Shown here in pieces: positions 23,078 to 35,125 of a stretch of DNA of 64,000 bases. This DNA is from Pycnopodia helianthoides (lineage: Eukaryota; Echinodermata; Asteroidea; Forcipulatida; Asteriidae): assembly GCA_032158295.1 (NCBI GenBank), contig CM063258.1, positions 16,033,703-16,097,702 of the forward strand, given 5' to 3'. The position numbers and the translations under genes are program-made. Every line of letters begins with the position of its first letter. Positions within the stretch are counted from its first letter, which is position 1. The notes under the pieces are model-generated. The model worked only from the letters and a program-made list of their open reading frames with translations, had not been told where the DNA came from and searched no databases.

Positions 23078-24563
23078 TTGATTATGCAATGACAGCCATA
23101 CATTGTGTTCCTCAACAATATTTTTACAGAAATGTTTTCGGAATTAAAAAAGAAATGTTGACGTTCGTTTAAGAATGTTGAACATTGTGCCCTCAGGACT
23201 TTATACAAAACTTTAGACTAAACGTTGGATGTTTTAGAACTCAATTTATAACCATCAAAGAAAGACCGGTGATTTAACAACTTGACATTTCTACCAGTTT
23301 GCTCTGAAACTCTTGGGTAGTAAAGAACTACTCGTTTAGAGAGATAGTAACATGGTGTTTATGCAAACCTTAGTTAGTCTGAATCCATTGTAGGGAGCTA
23401 TAATAGTGTATCAAACCTGGAATTTCATCTTCGAGAGGGCAAGGTCATTTTCATTTTCGGAAAGGGCACTTCCATTGGAAAGTCTTATAGTCTATGGGAA
23501 ATTTTAAGAGGCACCAAGGCCAAGACCAGGAGCAGGGCCATAGAGGTGTATGATGTACATTTGACATGTAGTTGATTGAACTGTCTGAGGTGCATTTCTA
23601 CATGTACATGTAGGCCTACACCTGTTCAAGTATACAGGTAGTTATATTTTCAGGCTGAGTCAATACTTGTTACTATGGTGATATTGAGGGGTAAACAATC
23701 CACACTACACAGTTGATAATAACAACAAGAAGTGCTCGGTATTCACATGCACTGAACATGAATTGATTTTTTGTCAATTTAAAACAAACTCATGGCATTG
23801 CCTAGTGATTCTGGTAATGTGCTTGAGTAAGTGTGATTAGCATTCCAGTGGTTTGGCAGCATGGATACAAGATGGCCTCCGGCTCTCCTTCAGCTAGTGG
23901 TAGAGGATAGTTGCTAAGAAAGCCAGGGGTCTGGATGAAACCTAGAACCAGTTAATTGAAATGTTGAGGACGACATTTCACATCTTGTAAGAGTTGTATT
24001 CAATACGTTTTAACCCGCCGATAGTAAGAATACCGACAAACTGAAACCGATATCGCATCCACCATGAGGCAAAGCTTCACATCGTTCACAAAACAGAAAT
24101 GAACACTTTCTTCTCTTGTAACCCAACCCTAAGAGTTGCCTAAGCCTTGTTCGCAGCAGACTTTTAAAAAACCTAAGCAAAGAGGACACCGAAGCATTTT
24201 ACTTTGGTTTGCCTAGCTGTGAATTTTACTTAAGTCCAAGTGTAGATAGCATAATTGCAAAATCCTGCATGCCGTTAACTTTCTCAGCAAGGATATCTTG
24301 ACGCATCTGTTGACTCTGGTTTCTTGATACAGCTAGAGTAACCCTAATTTAGCTTGCCAATATAAATGTAAATTAGGGTCGATATCTAATAGGCTCATCG
24401 GGGATTAGATTAAAGAAGGTAGCTGACGTGCCCATGTCTAGACATTATCGAATGAGTTATTTCTGATCTAAATTCTGAAGGAGGGAGTTGCATACGTGCA
24501 TAAACCAGAGTCGTATCAATCAGAATGGCAATATTTTATAAGTATGGGTAACCCATGAAGTAG
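23078..24563. other. no supportable feature
   Basis: Non-coding; a GAGAGGGCAAGG / AAAGGGCACTTCCATT patch at 23430-23480 recurs at 33240-33280. Confidence 0.35.
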
Positions 24564-24863
24564 CTTGCAGCCATAGAGTTATATATAGGAACTAGAGGGC
24601 GCACTGGCAATACTGCGTGCACAAACGCGCCGGGACCGCAAGGAGACACGACCGCCATTTAATAGAGGGCAAAATTGAGTACGAAGTATACGATGTGCGT
24701 ATGGTAAATGCACGCATCACGCGCTCGGTGTTCATATTGTTGTTTTGCGTACAGTAAAGTAATGGTAGTGGTACTTAAAACATGGCCGCACCACCCGCGC
24801 GACGAGTCACGTAACTTGGCTAGTGCGCCCTCTAGTTCTTCTATATAACTCTATGCTTGCAGC
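24564..24863. mobile_element. hAT-like MITE with exact 8-bp target duplication
   Basis: The element is 24572-24855 (284 bp). Termini CATAGAGTTATATATAGG and its complement CTATATAACTCTATG are followed inward by ACTAGAGGGCGCAC and GTGCGCCCTCTAGT. The flanking 8 bases CTTGCAGC (24564-24571 and 24856-24863) are identical, the signature of hAT-type insertion. The interior is GC-rich with repeated CGCGCG-type words. No transposase. Confidence 0.9.
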
Positions 24864-25589
24864 TTACCTTTAAGGACCTGACTATTATTTGCATTATGTA
24901 GACCATCTATAGATCTATATTTATACCTCATTCAGGAGTCCTGTATGACAGAGGGTTGTCTACGTTGGTTTAGTCTGGCTTTGTGGGTTAACATAACGTA
25001 GAAGGTATTTGAACTCCAAAGATGGACAAATTTTTTTCCCCCAGATTTCCTGTACGATTATTATTTGAAATGTCAGTCTCCTTAGGCAGTTAGTATCATT
25101 AGTGTTTCTTGTAATTAAGTTTCAAGCTATCTACGCTATGATTACGGCAGGTAGATGATGGGATTGTGCCTGTGATGATACAAGCTTGGAATTTGGCACA
25201 CAGTCAGAGTATGTCATGAAAAGGATATTTGGCAGTTGGGGGTATCGTACATTTGTCCTTTGAAAATAAAGTTAGGTAGTATGACATTAACAAGCAATGG
25301 TAGACATTCTGAAAATTGCTTTTTATTTTACCCCAATTTTTGTCAGAATTCAAATTTGTGATGGCCCTAAAGCCAAATAGAGCTAAAGCCTGACTGTGTG
25401 TGCCAAATTGCATGCTTGTATCATCAATGCCCCCAAATTTCCCCCTACAGGTGTCCCACTATGATTAGATTCTACAGATCAAAACAGTTTGTCAGATTTT
25501 CTGTGTCATACTTTGTTGATTTAAGGATAAAGACAATTTTGAACATTCTTGTCCTAGGATGTTGTCACAGACTGCGTAAGTCACGGTCG
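24864..25589. other. no supportable feature
   Basis: Non-coding; short frames on both strands at 25204-25613 are not supported. Confidence 0.35.
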
Positions 25590-25935
25590 AGCGGTGTAGT
25601 GCATCCAACTTAAGTTGTAGTGGTTAAGTCATCAGGGTGTGGGTTCGAATCCTGGTCATGACACTTGTGTCCTTGAGCAGATACAATTGCTTCTCTTCAC
25701 CCAGGGGTAAATGGGTACCTGTGAGGGCAGAGATTGTTAATGTGATTGACTAAGCTTGGTGCGCTACATATTTTGCAGCACAGGCTATATACTCCCAAGG
25801 GAGCTGAGATGGTTTAAGGAATGAAATAAATTGCCCAGTGACGGGGGGGGGGGGGGGGGGGGGGGAGAATGTTGGAGTAGCATGAGTGTCACCGAGTGAT
25901 GGATTTGATTGTTTATATAAGAAGCCACTATTATA
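25590..25935 (+). mobile_element. tRNA-derived SINE, second copy, with G24 run
   Basis: B box GGTTCGAATCC at 25642-25652, then GACACTTGTGTCCTTGAGC, GGTAAATGGGTACCTGTGAGG, and an end GTTGGAGTAGCATGAGTGTCACC, TATATAAGAAGCCAC as in the copy at 16475. A run of about 24 G (25843-25866) has grown inside the 3' region. Confidence 0.75.
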
Positions 25936-25966
25936 TATTACTATTATAAGTTGGACTGAGATGGAC

Positions 25967-26339
25967 TTAAAGGGAGGGTATACCTTTGGTAATTACTCCA
26001 AATTTATGACCGTAAAAACTTACTTGGTAAGAAGCACTGCAGCTGTTGATAATGTGTAACATTTTGAGAAACAACTCCCTTGAAAGGAATGCAGTTTTAG
26101 AGAAAGGGATTCAAAAACATTTCACTCTGAGAAACTTTTGTGCATGAAATGTTTCTCAGATTGTGTATTCCAATTACGAATTATTCTTCCTGCATGGACA
26201 GAACCGCTCCAGATCTTCGGCGATATCTGAAAAACGCTACGACCTTTCGAACTAAAATTTTCACATTTTAGTTTTATTATTCATATAGAATTTTAAAAAT
26301 TGATTGGTTCCAAAAACCAAAGGTATACTTTGCCTTTAA
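25967..26339 (+). mobile_element. TTAA MITE, GGGAGGGTATACC family
   Basis: TTAA 25967-25970, AGGGAGGGTATACCTTTGG; right end CCAAAGGTATACTTTGCCT and TTAA 26336-26339. The interior is related to the GGCACTGGACAC family (ACTTACTTGGTAAGAAGCAC, CATTTTGAGAAACAACTCCC). A mirror-oriented copy is at 62130-62509. Confidence 0.85.
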
Positions 26340-26895
26340 ATAAGCCATTGCTCAACAGATGATGATATCGTCATAAGAAAAACACCTGCTCCATTAGCTC
26401 TAAGTGCCAAAGCCTCAATCATACTTGCTAAGCAATGTCATTACTGCAGGAAAACAGCCACAAATAATACGCATCGCTTTCTATTTCGGTTGCAAGCAAA
26501 GTAGAATGCAATCTCTATCCAGGAGAGTTGTTGTGTACTGTACCTGATTGACATAGGAATTTTGAAACTCAATATTTTCTCTTGTAAATCTTTCCCATAG
26601 AAACTGTAAGGAGTGAACGAACGTTATCTTGTCTAGAGTATGTGTTCACCAGTGATAAAATCAGTTTCTGGAAATTGTGGTTCGGTTTGACTTAGGAGAG
26701 ATATCAGTGACAGATGCTTATCATGGACAGTGTTCCATGGATTGTGTTACAAAAAAACAAATATACACAGATGTGTGTAATGTGTAACTTATAAGGGATT
26801 AAAGGCTTATAGTGGTGTCAGAAAGCCTTTTGGAAAAACCATAGACCTTTATCATGGTGCGGCCATCTTGATTTTCTCTCATTCAAATCAATGTA
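26340..26895. other. no supportable feature
   Basis: AT-rich non-coding. Confidence 0.35.
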
Positions 26896-27029
26896 AGGCC
26901 TTGTCCAAATGGCGGCTACAGCTACGGCTAGATTTCCACGTCATCATGCCTTGAAGTATAAGACGTTCTTAGCAACACCCTTAGCAACAGTCGTAGCCGT
27001 AGCTGAAGCTGCCAATTCGGATACGGCCT
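26896..27029. mobile_element. short MITE, terminal repeats AGGCC(T/G)T
   Basis: AGGCCTTGTCCAAATGGCGG and GCTACAGCTACGGCT on the left pair with AGCCGTAGCTGAAGC and GCCAATTCGGATACGGCCT on the right. Length is 134 bp. Confidence 0.75.
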
Positions 27030-27150
27030 AACCAAACCAGGCTGGAAGGGAGAAATAGTCTGGTTCCTTTTTGTACTATGAATATTAGCATTCAGCACTT
27101 TTATTGGATACAGGGAACATGACCAAGATGGTGGCAGTATGATGAAGGTC

Positions 27151-27462
27151 TATAGACCTTTCTATTGCAACGTCACAGCCCGAGTTTTTGCCAACCGAGG
27201 TTGAAAAACTATAGGAAGCCATAAATGCAAAGCAAAAACAGATAGCCACAGTTTGTAACAATGTCACACAAAATATTCAAAAATACTGTTGGATCTGTCG
27301 GAAACAAGGCAACTAACCATGGGATGTATTTGTGTCAAATAACAATTTGCAAAAGTGATGAATTTGGTCACATTGTCTGTTAACACGATTGAATGTTTTG
27401 CCAACATTCGGCTGTCCATGCCAACCAGCGCGGTTTGTTTATCAACAATGGAAAGGTCTATA
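27151..27462. mobile_element. MITE, TATAGACCTTTC family, copy 1
   Basis: Ends TATAGACCTTTCTATTG and CAATGGAAAGGTCTATA are inverted repeats. The body is shared almost base for base with 33299-33608, including GTCACAGCCCGAGTTTTTGCC and GGTTTGTTTATCAACAATGG. Frames at 27085-27497 on the minus strand are artefacts. Confidence 0.8.
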
Positions 27463-28938
27463 CGGTCTGAATATGAGAACATTGCCACATTTTGCATTTA
27501 TACTAAATATCTTTTTGTTTGATAAGCAGTTTGCAACAACTGTTTTGATTTTTCCTTTTAATGAAACCGGTCTGAACAAAAACCCAAGTCCGGAAAACTC
27601 ACTTCTTTAACCCAAGTCTTAGAAACTCATGTCATCTCAATTTGAGAAACTCACTAAATAGGAACATTTGTTCAGTCCATCTGCAGAGAACATGTAGCAG
27701 GCACTTAAAATTGACCGCAACGTTCAACTGTGCGAGAGAGTGAAGACGATTTGGATTGTATAATTCTGTCTCCTGACATTGTCTGCCCCTGATAGTCTGC
27801 CGTTTTGGGTACAAGTCTATCGTATTTCTCTCTAGCAGTCGCCGTTGTTTAAATTGGAGCACTAAATTGACTGTGAAATTGCCATTTCCCCAGTTCGTGC
27901 AAAGCATAAAGGAAAATTGATTACTTCATGATTGCACCCCCCAACCCCCCCGGCCTCAACGGCAGAAAACAATGAACGGATTCTGAGGTTGTTTTTCTTA
28001 TATTTTTGCAGAAACCTGCACAAATGATCCTATAGTGATGAATGCACAGAATATTTGTTGGCAAATTTTTTGTTGTTGATGTTTTCCCCATTGTCCTTAT
28101 CTAACTGAGCTTGACATACATGTGCGTGTGTGTTATACCATGGAAGATGGTTATTTTTAATACAGAGCAAGGTTCGAAATTGTTACATACATTTATTTAT
28201 TTACGGCACAATCAACCTTTGGATTCCGTTGGTAAAAGCTCCCTATATATAGATGTGAAAGTTGGACAACGCCAGCCGGACATTGGGAACAATACAATAC
28301 GCCTCTCCCTCTAATTCAATTATCTCACTTTTGGCGTCGTCGTACACTCCCTCTTTGATTCCTTTTTATTTGTGTCCGTTGGAATTCCGCTGATGACATC
28401 ATGGGTTACCTTGGTAACCACATCAAATGCCTTGGGTTCTATTTATAGTTTTAGGAGTCAAATTTGTTGTCTGCTGGATTGAGTTGGTGTAAGGTATTTG
28501 CATTTTTAATTAGTTTTGGATTGTTTTCATTTTATATTGTGTTTATGACATTCGCAAACGACACGCTCAGTTCGTATAAAGTTACCGGCTCGTCATACAG
28601 GAATTCAGTCACTGGAAGACATTACGTTTTATCTGTTTTCATCAATTGTTAATGCTTTCTTGTTTGACTGTTGTCATTGAGTCAAAACCTAGTCACTCTT
28701 ATCTGCAAGTTTCCTAATGTCCAGAAACTCAAACTCCAAAGACTGGAAGAAGGTAGCACTTCTGTATGATTTTCTGTTGGGCACGGGTGAATATTTTGTC
28801 CAAAAAGAAGGTTGTAAGCAAAATAAAAAAGGTTTCTTTGAAGAAATAGGGCGTACAAACAGTTAGATGTTTATTGCTAATATTTTTACTCAATAGTTTT
28901 TCTCCATTCCCATGTGGAATTTACTTTTCTGTAATGTC
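27463..28938. other. no supported gene
   Basis: Non-coding; small frames (27389-27610, 27632-27907, 28111-28314, 28464-28652) have no domain or splice support. One regulatory-looking motif pair is listed separately. Confidence 0.35.
28394..28418. promoter_or_regulatory. CRE-like site next to an RFX/X-box-like palindrome
   Basis: TGACATCA (28394-28401) is followed three bases later by GTTACCTTGGTAAC (28405-28418). The latter fits the RFX X-box form GTTNCC-N2-GGNAAC and is a near-perfect palindrome. No gene start is visible nearby, so function is unproven. Confidence 0.25.
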
Positions 28939-29326
28939 TTAAAGGCACTGGACACTAATGGTAACTACTCAAAATAACTGTTAGCATAAAAACTTACTCG
29001 GTAACGAGCAATGGAGAGCTGTTGATAGTATAAAACATTGTGAGAAACGGCTCACTCTGAAGTAACGTACTTTTTGAGAAAGAAGTAATTTCTCAGTAAA
29101 ATATTTGAATTGATTTTGAGACCTCACGCGTGAGGTCTCGAAATCAAGCATCTGAAAGCACACAACTTCGTGTGACAAGGGTGTTTTTTCTTCCATTATT
29201 ATCTCGCAACTTTGACGACCAATTGAGTTCAAATTTTCACAGGTTTGTTATTTTGTGCATTTGTTGAGATACACCAAGTGAGAAAACTGGTCTTTGACAA
29301 TTACCAAAGGTGTCCAGTGTCTTTAA
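28939..29326 (+). mobile_element. GGCACTGGACAC MITE, copy 2
   Basis: TTAA 28939-28942 and 29323-29326 flank AGGCACTGGACAC and GTGTCCAGTGTCT. Body matches 6643-7045 closely. The minus-strand frame 28981-29232 is the recurrent artefact. Confidence 0.9.
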
Positions 29327-29931
29327 ATGGATTTTTAGGCATTGCATGGTGAGGTATCAATGTATATTTGGTCGCGGTAACACTGTGTATTGTCTCGCTA
29401 TTTATTCTAATGCCGTGAAGTAGATTCCAGAATTCGAGAGACGACTTAGTTCTAAAAAGAACTTCTGCTTATTAACTAATACCTAGGTGAAAGGTAGGAA
29501 AGCGGCCATTCTTTTACACTCAGTTTCCATAAATCATAATTTAACTGATGACTCCCTTTCAGATTTTTTGATGACCTTTTAGTCGGGCAAACTCTCCTGC
29601 AAATAGTTTTGTTATTCATTAGAACCCAATATTGTGTGTGTATTTGTACAGTTTTATGAAATAACTCTGATAGTTTACAACACAAAATAAAACTTGTGTA
29701 ATTCCCTTCTATCTGTTGGCACTGTCTGTTGACAGTTTTTTATCTCAAAAAATTTATCCAGGATGTCGGTTTGTTGTCTGACATTGTTAAGCTCTTAATA
29801 TCAATGGCCTTCAAGAGTTTCATTTGAACATGTACAATGAGCGCTCATCTTTACAACATTCAGTCAAATGAATCGTGATTCCTCAAAGAGGGAAGGGAAA
29901 GAAACATTAAAGAGTTCACCTAATTCGTTTA
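29327..29931. other. no supportable feature
   Basis: AT-rich non-coding. Confidence 0.4.
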
Positions 29932-29939
29932 GTTGGGGG

Positions 29940-30578
29940 CAGTGGTGTAACTGGGTGGGGGCAGTGGTGTAACTGGGTGGGGGCAGTGGTGTAACTGGGT
30001 GGGGGCAGTGGTGTAACTGGGTGGGGGCAGTGGTGTAACTGAATGGGGGCAGTGGTGTAACTGGGTGGGAGCAGTGGTGTAACTGGGTGGGGGCAGTGGT
30101 GTAACTGGGTGGGGCAGTGGTGTAACTGGGTGGGGGCAGTGGTGTAACTGGGTGGGGGCAGTGGTGTAACTGGGTGGGGGCAGTGGTGTAACTGGGTGGG
30201 GCAGTGGTGTAACTGGGTGGGGGCAGTGGTGTAACTGGGTGGGGGGCAGTGGTGTAACTGGGTGGGGGCAGTGGTGTAACTGGGTGGGGGCAGTGGTGTA
30301 ACTGGGTGGGGGCAGTGGTGTAACTGGGTGGGGGCAGTGGTGTAACTGGGTGGGGGCAGTGGTGTAACTGGGTGGGGGCAGTGGTGTAACTGGGTGGGGG
30401 CAGTGGTGTAACTGGGTGGGGGCAGAGGCCACTCAGAACCCCTGCCCTTCCTCTTGCCCCCTCCCCAAGTGAGATTTAAAAAAAGTAAATGAATGGTTCA
30501 ATACATTTAATAGCCCCCCTCCCCAACTATGTCTTTGCCCCCACTTTCCCCTTATAAAAATATCTGGTTACACCACTG
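29940..30578. mobile_element. hAT-like MITE whose left end forms a 22-bp minisatellite
   Basis: 29940-30424 holds 22 copies of CAGTGGTGTAACTGGGTGGGGG, with three one-base length variants and one GAATGG variant. About 150 bp of unique C-rich sequence follows, then a right end GGTTACACCACTG (30566-30578), the reverse complement of the repeat's first 13 bases. CAGTGG-GTAAC is a hAT-type terminus. Flanks GTTGGGGG (29932-29939) and GTTTGGAG (30579-30586) match at 6 of 8 bases, consistent with a decayed target duplication. The 167-codon minus-strand frame is only the repeat translated. Confidence 0.75.
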
Positions 30579-31940
30579 GTTTGGAGGGGGGCTGAAGGGT
30601 TGCACTTCGTAGAAACAAGTCTCTTGACCCTTTGAAACCTTGTAATTGAAAATAGTTGTCCAAATTAGTTTGTTAAAGATCAAGTTCAGTAGAAATTGTT
30701 GATATTTAAAATGGAAATGACAGTCTTGTTTAATTATCTACCTTTATCCAGTATATCCGGTATCCAGGATAAAACTTAATTCAGGGTATTTGTTAATAAA
30801 GGTATAAATTAATCCAGGATATCTGTAATCCAAGGTATAGATTAATCCAGGATATCCGTTAATTCAAGGTATGAATTAATCTACATATTAATTAATATAC
30901 ATCTAGGATATGAAAAGCAAGCTGCTACAGACCCTGGTTTTTGAATAATGCTTATCTGTTTATGCTTACTTTGTGGATCGTGATTGGAAGTAAATGTAAA
31001 CTTCAGGATTGTTTTATAGACTTGGTTAGTTTTGTTTTGATGTGATTTCTTTCTCCATGACAATTTGTTTTTTCTAAAGATCTCTCAAAGAATTGTGTTA
31101 AAATTAATGTCATGGTAACTCTTAAAATGAAATGGAGACAACAGACATATTTCTGGACCCTTCATTAATACCTGCCACTGTTTAGTTGTGCTTCCCGTGT
31201 GCAACAGCAATAGTTAATAGCAATTCTCATGACATGAAAGAGGTGCCAGACTATTTTCCTTGCCTTTAATTCAGTGCATCATTTGTGGGTTTCAGAGTTT
31301 CCCTTAAAAGAAGTGGGTTGGGAAAAAAACGAACCACCGGCAGCACCGATCCCAGTTCCGCTACATCATGTGTCGGTGTTAGCCATTCAATATTACTAGT
31401 GGATGTTACGTGTTTAGCCTTCGGGCTTTGTGCTTACAATGCTTTCAATTCCCCACTGCTGGGTTGTCAGACCAATAACATATAAGGGCAGAATCTGTGA
31501 AACTGTCACGTTTTTTTTGTAAGACTAACGTGCTCCCCCCAGCACATTTTTTCAACCAGGCCTTGACTTTCTGAGGCATTGTCTTGCTGTGTGTGCGTGT
31601 GCGCTGTTGCTATGAGGGCATTGTATGAATTTTTTACTTAATCTGCGTAAAATCAAAAGAAATTTAGGTGGATGTCTGAGTAGTGTACACCTTGAATATG
31701 TAGGTAGCAGAAGTGGGATTAGTATAAAGAGTAAAAAGCTGCTGTACAGAATGGAGTCAATAACTTAGGGAGGCCTTGACCAAGAACAACAGTCATATAA
31801 TTAAGAAGTCATTGTTTAAAGCGGGGAAAAGGTTTTTTTTTCAATAAAGAAGGCATCCGTGATAACCAACAACAGGATATTGTGTTTACGTTGCTTCCTT
31901 TTCAACTGAGATTTTTTTTACCTTAGCAGAGTCTTTCTTA
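30579..31940. other. no supported gene; short tandem word repeats
   Basis: 30750-30880 has loosely repeated ATTAATCCAGGATATC words. The frame at 31285-31485 is unsupported. Confidence 0.4.
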
Positions 31941-31953
31941 CATGTAAGTCCTT

Positions 31954-32270
31954 GAGAAAGACTCTGCTAGGGTTGAAACACGATGCATTAGACTCAGACA
32001 GCTTAAGATAAAATGGTGCTTAGCATTTTTCTTCTGCTAAGCAAAAATTTACAGGGAACCAGTCAAAAATAATATACACCACATTAAGTGGTCACCTTTT
32101 TTGAGGAAGACTCTGCTGGGGTTGAAACACGATGCATTAGATTCAGAGAGCTTACGATATAATGGTGCTTAGCCAATTTTCTTCTGCTAAGCAAAAATTT
32201 AAGGGGAACCAGTCACAAATGCTATACATCACATGACGTGGTAACCTTTTTTTAGCCTAGCAAAGTCTTA
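31954..32270 (+). repeat. two direct copies of a 149-bp unit
   Basis: GACTCTGCTAGGGTTGAAACACGATGC at about 31960 recurs at about 32109. Each is followed by AATGGTGCTTAGC, TCTTCTGCTAAGCAAAAATTTA and GGGAACCAGTCA. It is distantly related to the 147-bp family at 4914 by the AGCAAAAAT and ACCAGTCAC words. Confidence 0.75.
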
Positions 32271-32723
32271 TGGTAAGCAGGTCAATACAATTTGACGATA
32301 CCCACTTAAGACAATTACGTCTCGGCGGATGTCTTGTTTGCTAATGGCATGTTGAAGACACTGCTGCTTTCAAAATGTCAAACTCGTTACCGTTTCGTGC
32401 ATCAACCCTCTTCAGATTGCTAAATGGTTTTGAACTCTGTCACTGGATCCATGGTCATTAATGTCTCGGAGCGGCTGGCGGTGAATAACAGGTCGTTCAC
32501 CCTTTAGTGAGAAGTGTCAAGGCCTTTGTGTTGGGTCAGGATCAGGGTGTGTGGTTTCCTTAAAAAACAGTTTTAAAAGACAACAAATTTGATGGGCCAT
32601 GTGCCATGCTGAGTCTTGTAAGCGGAGATTCATTCAACACAATTCAATTCAATTCACATCAATTTATTCCTTACATCACAATTTACAGGTTAGAACTACA
32701 AATTTACTAAGGATTTTCAGTAC

Positions 32724-33106
32724 TTAAAGGCAGTGGACACTATTGGTAATTACTCAAAATAATTATTAGCATAAAATCTTACTTGGTAACGAGTAATGGG
32801 GAGAGGTTGACAGTATAAAACATTGTGAGAAACGGCTCCTGAAGTGACATAATTTTCGAGAAAGAAGTAATTTTCCACGAATTTGATTTCGAGACCTCAG
32901 AATTAGAATTTGAGGTCTCGAAATCAAGCATCTGAAAGCACACAACTTCGTGTGACAAGGGTGTTTTTTCTTTCATAGTTATCTCGCAACTTCGACGACC
33001 AATTGAGCTCAAGTTTTTACAGGTTTGTTATTTTATCCATATGTTGAGATACACCAAGTGAGAAGACTGGTCTTTGACAATTACCAATAGTGTCCAGTGT
33101 CTTTAA
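32724..33106 (+). mobile_element. GGCACTGGACAC MITE, copy 3
   Basis: TTAA 32724-32727 and 33103-33106. The left end reads AGGCAGTGGACAC (one change) and the central palindrome has decayed to GACCTCAGAATTAGAATTTGAGGTC. Confidence 0.88.
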
Positions 33107-33298
33107 AAGAAAATGAATTTTGAAGGTGTTAATTTTCTCTTCCTGAAATTCTCAAGATTCGACACTGAACCTTACCTCTGAAAATTTACACAAGTTTTTT
33201 TAGGAGACCTAGAATACCTTTTTTAAACATGTGAAAGGGGCAGTGCCGCTCTCATTTTGCAAAGGGCACTTCCATTTTGAAAATGGCGACACGTATTC

Positions 33299-33608
33299 AT
33301 AGACCTTTCTATTGCAACGTCACAGCCCAAGTTTTTGCCAACCAAGGTTGTAAAACTATGGGAAGCCACAAATGCAAAGCAAAAACAGATAGCCACAGTT
33401 TGTAACAATGTTAAACAAATATTCAAAGACACTGTTTAATTTTTTGGAAACAAAGCAACCAATCATGGGATGTGGTCTTTTTTATTGAAAGTTTGCAGAA
33501 ATATTGAATTCGGTCACAGCATCTGTCAACCTGATCAAATGTTTTGCTAACATTTGGACTTCCATGCCAACCAGGGCGGTTTGTTTATTAACGATGGAAA
33601 GGTCCATA
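33299..33608. mobile_element. TATAGACCTTTC MITE, copy 2
   Basis: Matches 27151-27462 across its length, ending CGATGGAAAGGTCCATAG. The minus-strand frame at 33223-33432 belongs to it. Confidence 0.8.
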
Positions 33609-34744
33609 GGAGCAATTTGATTAGGGGCAGCAAGGCCATGACTGGGCACTGAAGGCAATGCTCTCAGATGCCTCCATTAAACTGCAGCCTTTCTCTATAT
33701 TCTGATATTTATCATAAATTATCGCCAAGAAAAATAATGTGGCACTTTAGAAAAGGTTTATCTCAGTGTGTAATAAGACAAATTCACATCGTATGAAGGC
33801 CATTCAACCCTCTAAGATGTAGGGGGGTTAAATGACAAAAGGTTTACAACATCAGATGTTAAGAGGAACAAATGCATCACCTTAGCAACAGGGAAACCAA
33901 ACACAAATGTTGATTGGTGATACAGCTAGTTTAAGAGTCTCAGTTATCTATAGCTGTGATAATTTGATTAGGATGAATGTGACAACACTTTGGTTTGTTG
34001 GTGATGCTTGTTAACATCACTCGGAGCAGTGTCTTTGCTGCCATGGCAACGAGACAAACAGCCCGATCAAGATTATTCGTATGAGTTTGCCAATGATGTC
34101 ATCAAGTGTAAACAAAAATAGACAATACATGGATGGATTTTGTTGGCGTCAACCATTCAGAATCAGCACCGTTCTTGGGAACTCTATAGTGTGCATTGTG
34201 TATAAACAGCAAGGGCTAGCTGGCAATCCGATAAATCCATTCATTATTCATTTATAATTTACAAGACAAGTTTCTCCTGCTTGTTAATCATTTATTCCTA
34301 ATTTTTTTTTTAACCTAAACACTATAAGACACATTACTACTGTAAATAAACTAATATATAATTATATTATTTGGTTTCATGTGTTAAAGCCATGTAAACA
34401 CCGTACTTTCCCGAATCTTGTGAAATACTCAGGAGTATTTACACAGGACTCGTGAAAGCACTGAGTATACAATGCTCAACTCACACCAGTGTATGGGTAA
34501 AACCAAATAATATTCTTTATCCTCGATGCAAATTTAACATCTATTAAATATAATTAGTTCCACTTCTATCTATATTTTCTGTATGCAAAACACACATCTG
34601 CTCAAATTTGTGAAAACTGAGATCTTTTTGTAAGCGATGAACATTTTTGAAGTTGTCTTTGGTGTTCTATCGGTCATTGGTCATTATTTATAATTCCGTG
34701 ATTCTTCATGCTACATTGTCCGCAGGCATAAGAAATCCAGTTTC
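33609..34744. other. no supportable feature
   Basis: AT-rich non-coding. Confidence 0.4.
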
Positions 34745-35125
34745 TTAAAGGAACATTACAGAATTGGATTTTGCTAACAAAACAGTTGCTGGCAGTGTAA
34801 GCACTTTATGTAATCCACCATATACATAAACTGACAAACCTGTAGAAGTTTGAGATCGATCGGCCATCTGGGTCACGAGAAAATAGTGAAAAACCGATTA
34901 CACATTTGAATGAAATCATATAGACTCAACAAATGAATAAAAAGTTCACTGAGCGATAAACTCCAATCGGAATTAGTTTGTTCATTTCTCATCAAATATG
35001 GAGAAATATTTCAAGGGATGTTTTCTACTATCATCATCATTAGACCGTGTAAGTATTATGTAAATCTGTGATCAAAAGTATATTTTACAAGTTTTTTTCT
35101 TACAAATTCTGTAACGTTCCTTTAA
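34745..35125 (+). mobile_element. GAACATTACAG MITE, copy 2
   Basis: TTAA 34745-34748, AGGAACATTACAGAATTGG; right end ATTCTGTAACGTTCCT and TTAA 35122-35125. Confidence 0.9.

Noticed and set aside
29940..30424. CRISPR array
   Set aside because: Direct tandem repeat with no spacers, in animal DNA.
29929..30432. 167-codon minus-strand frame rich in Pro, His and Thr
   Set aside because: It is the 22-bp minisatellite read in three rotating frames; no start context, domain or splice signal.
6686..33012. Recurring minus-strand frames of about 80 codons at 6686, 28981 and 32779
   Set aside because: All lie inside copies of the GGCACTGGACAC MITE and differ by frameshifts.
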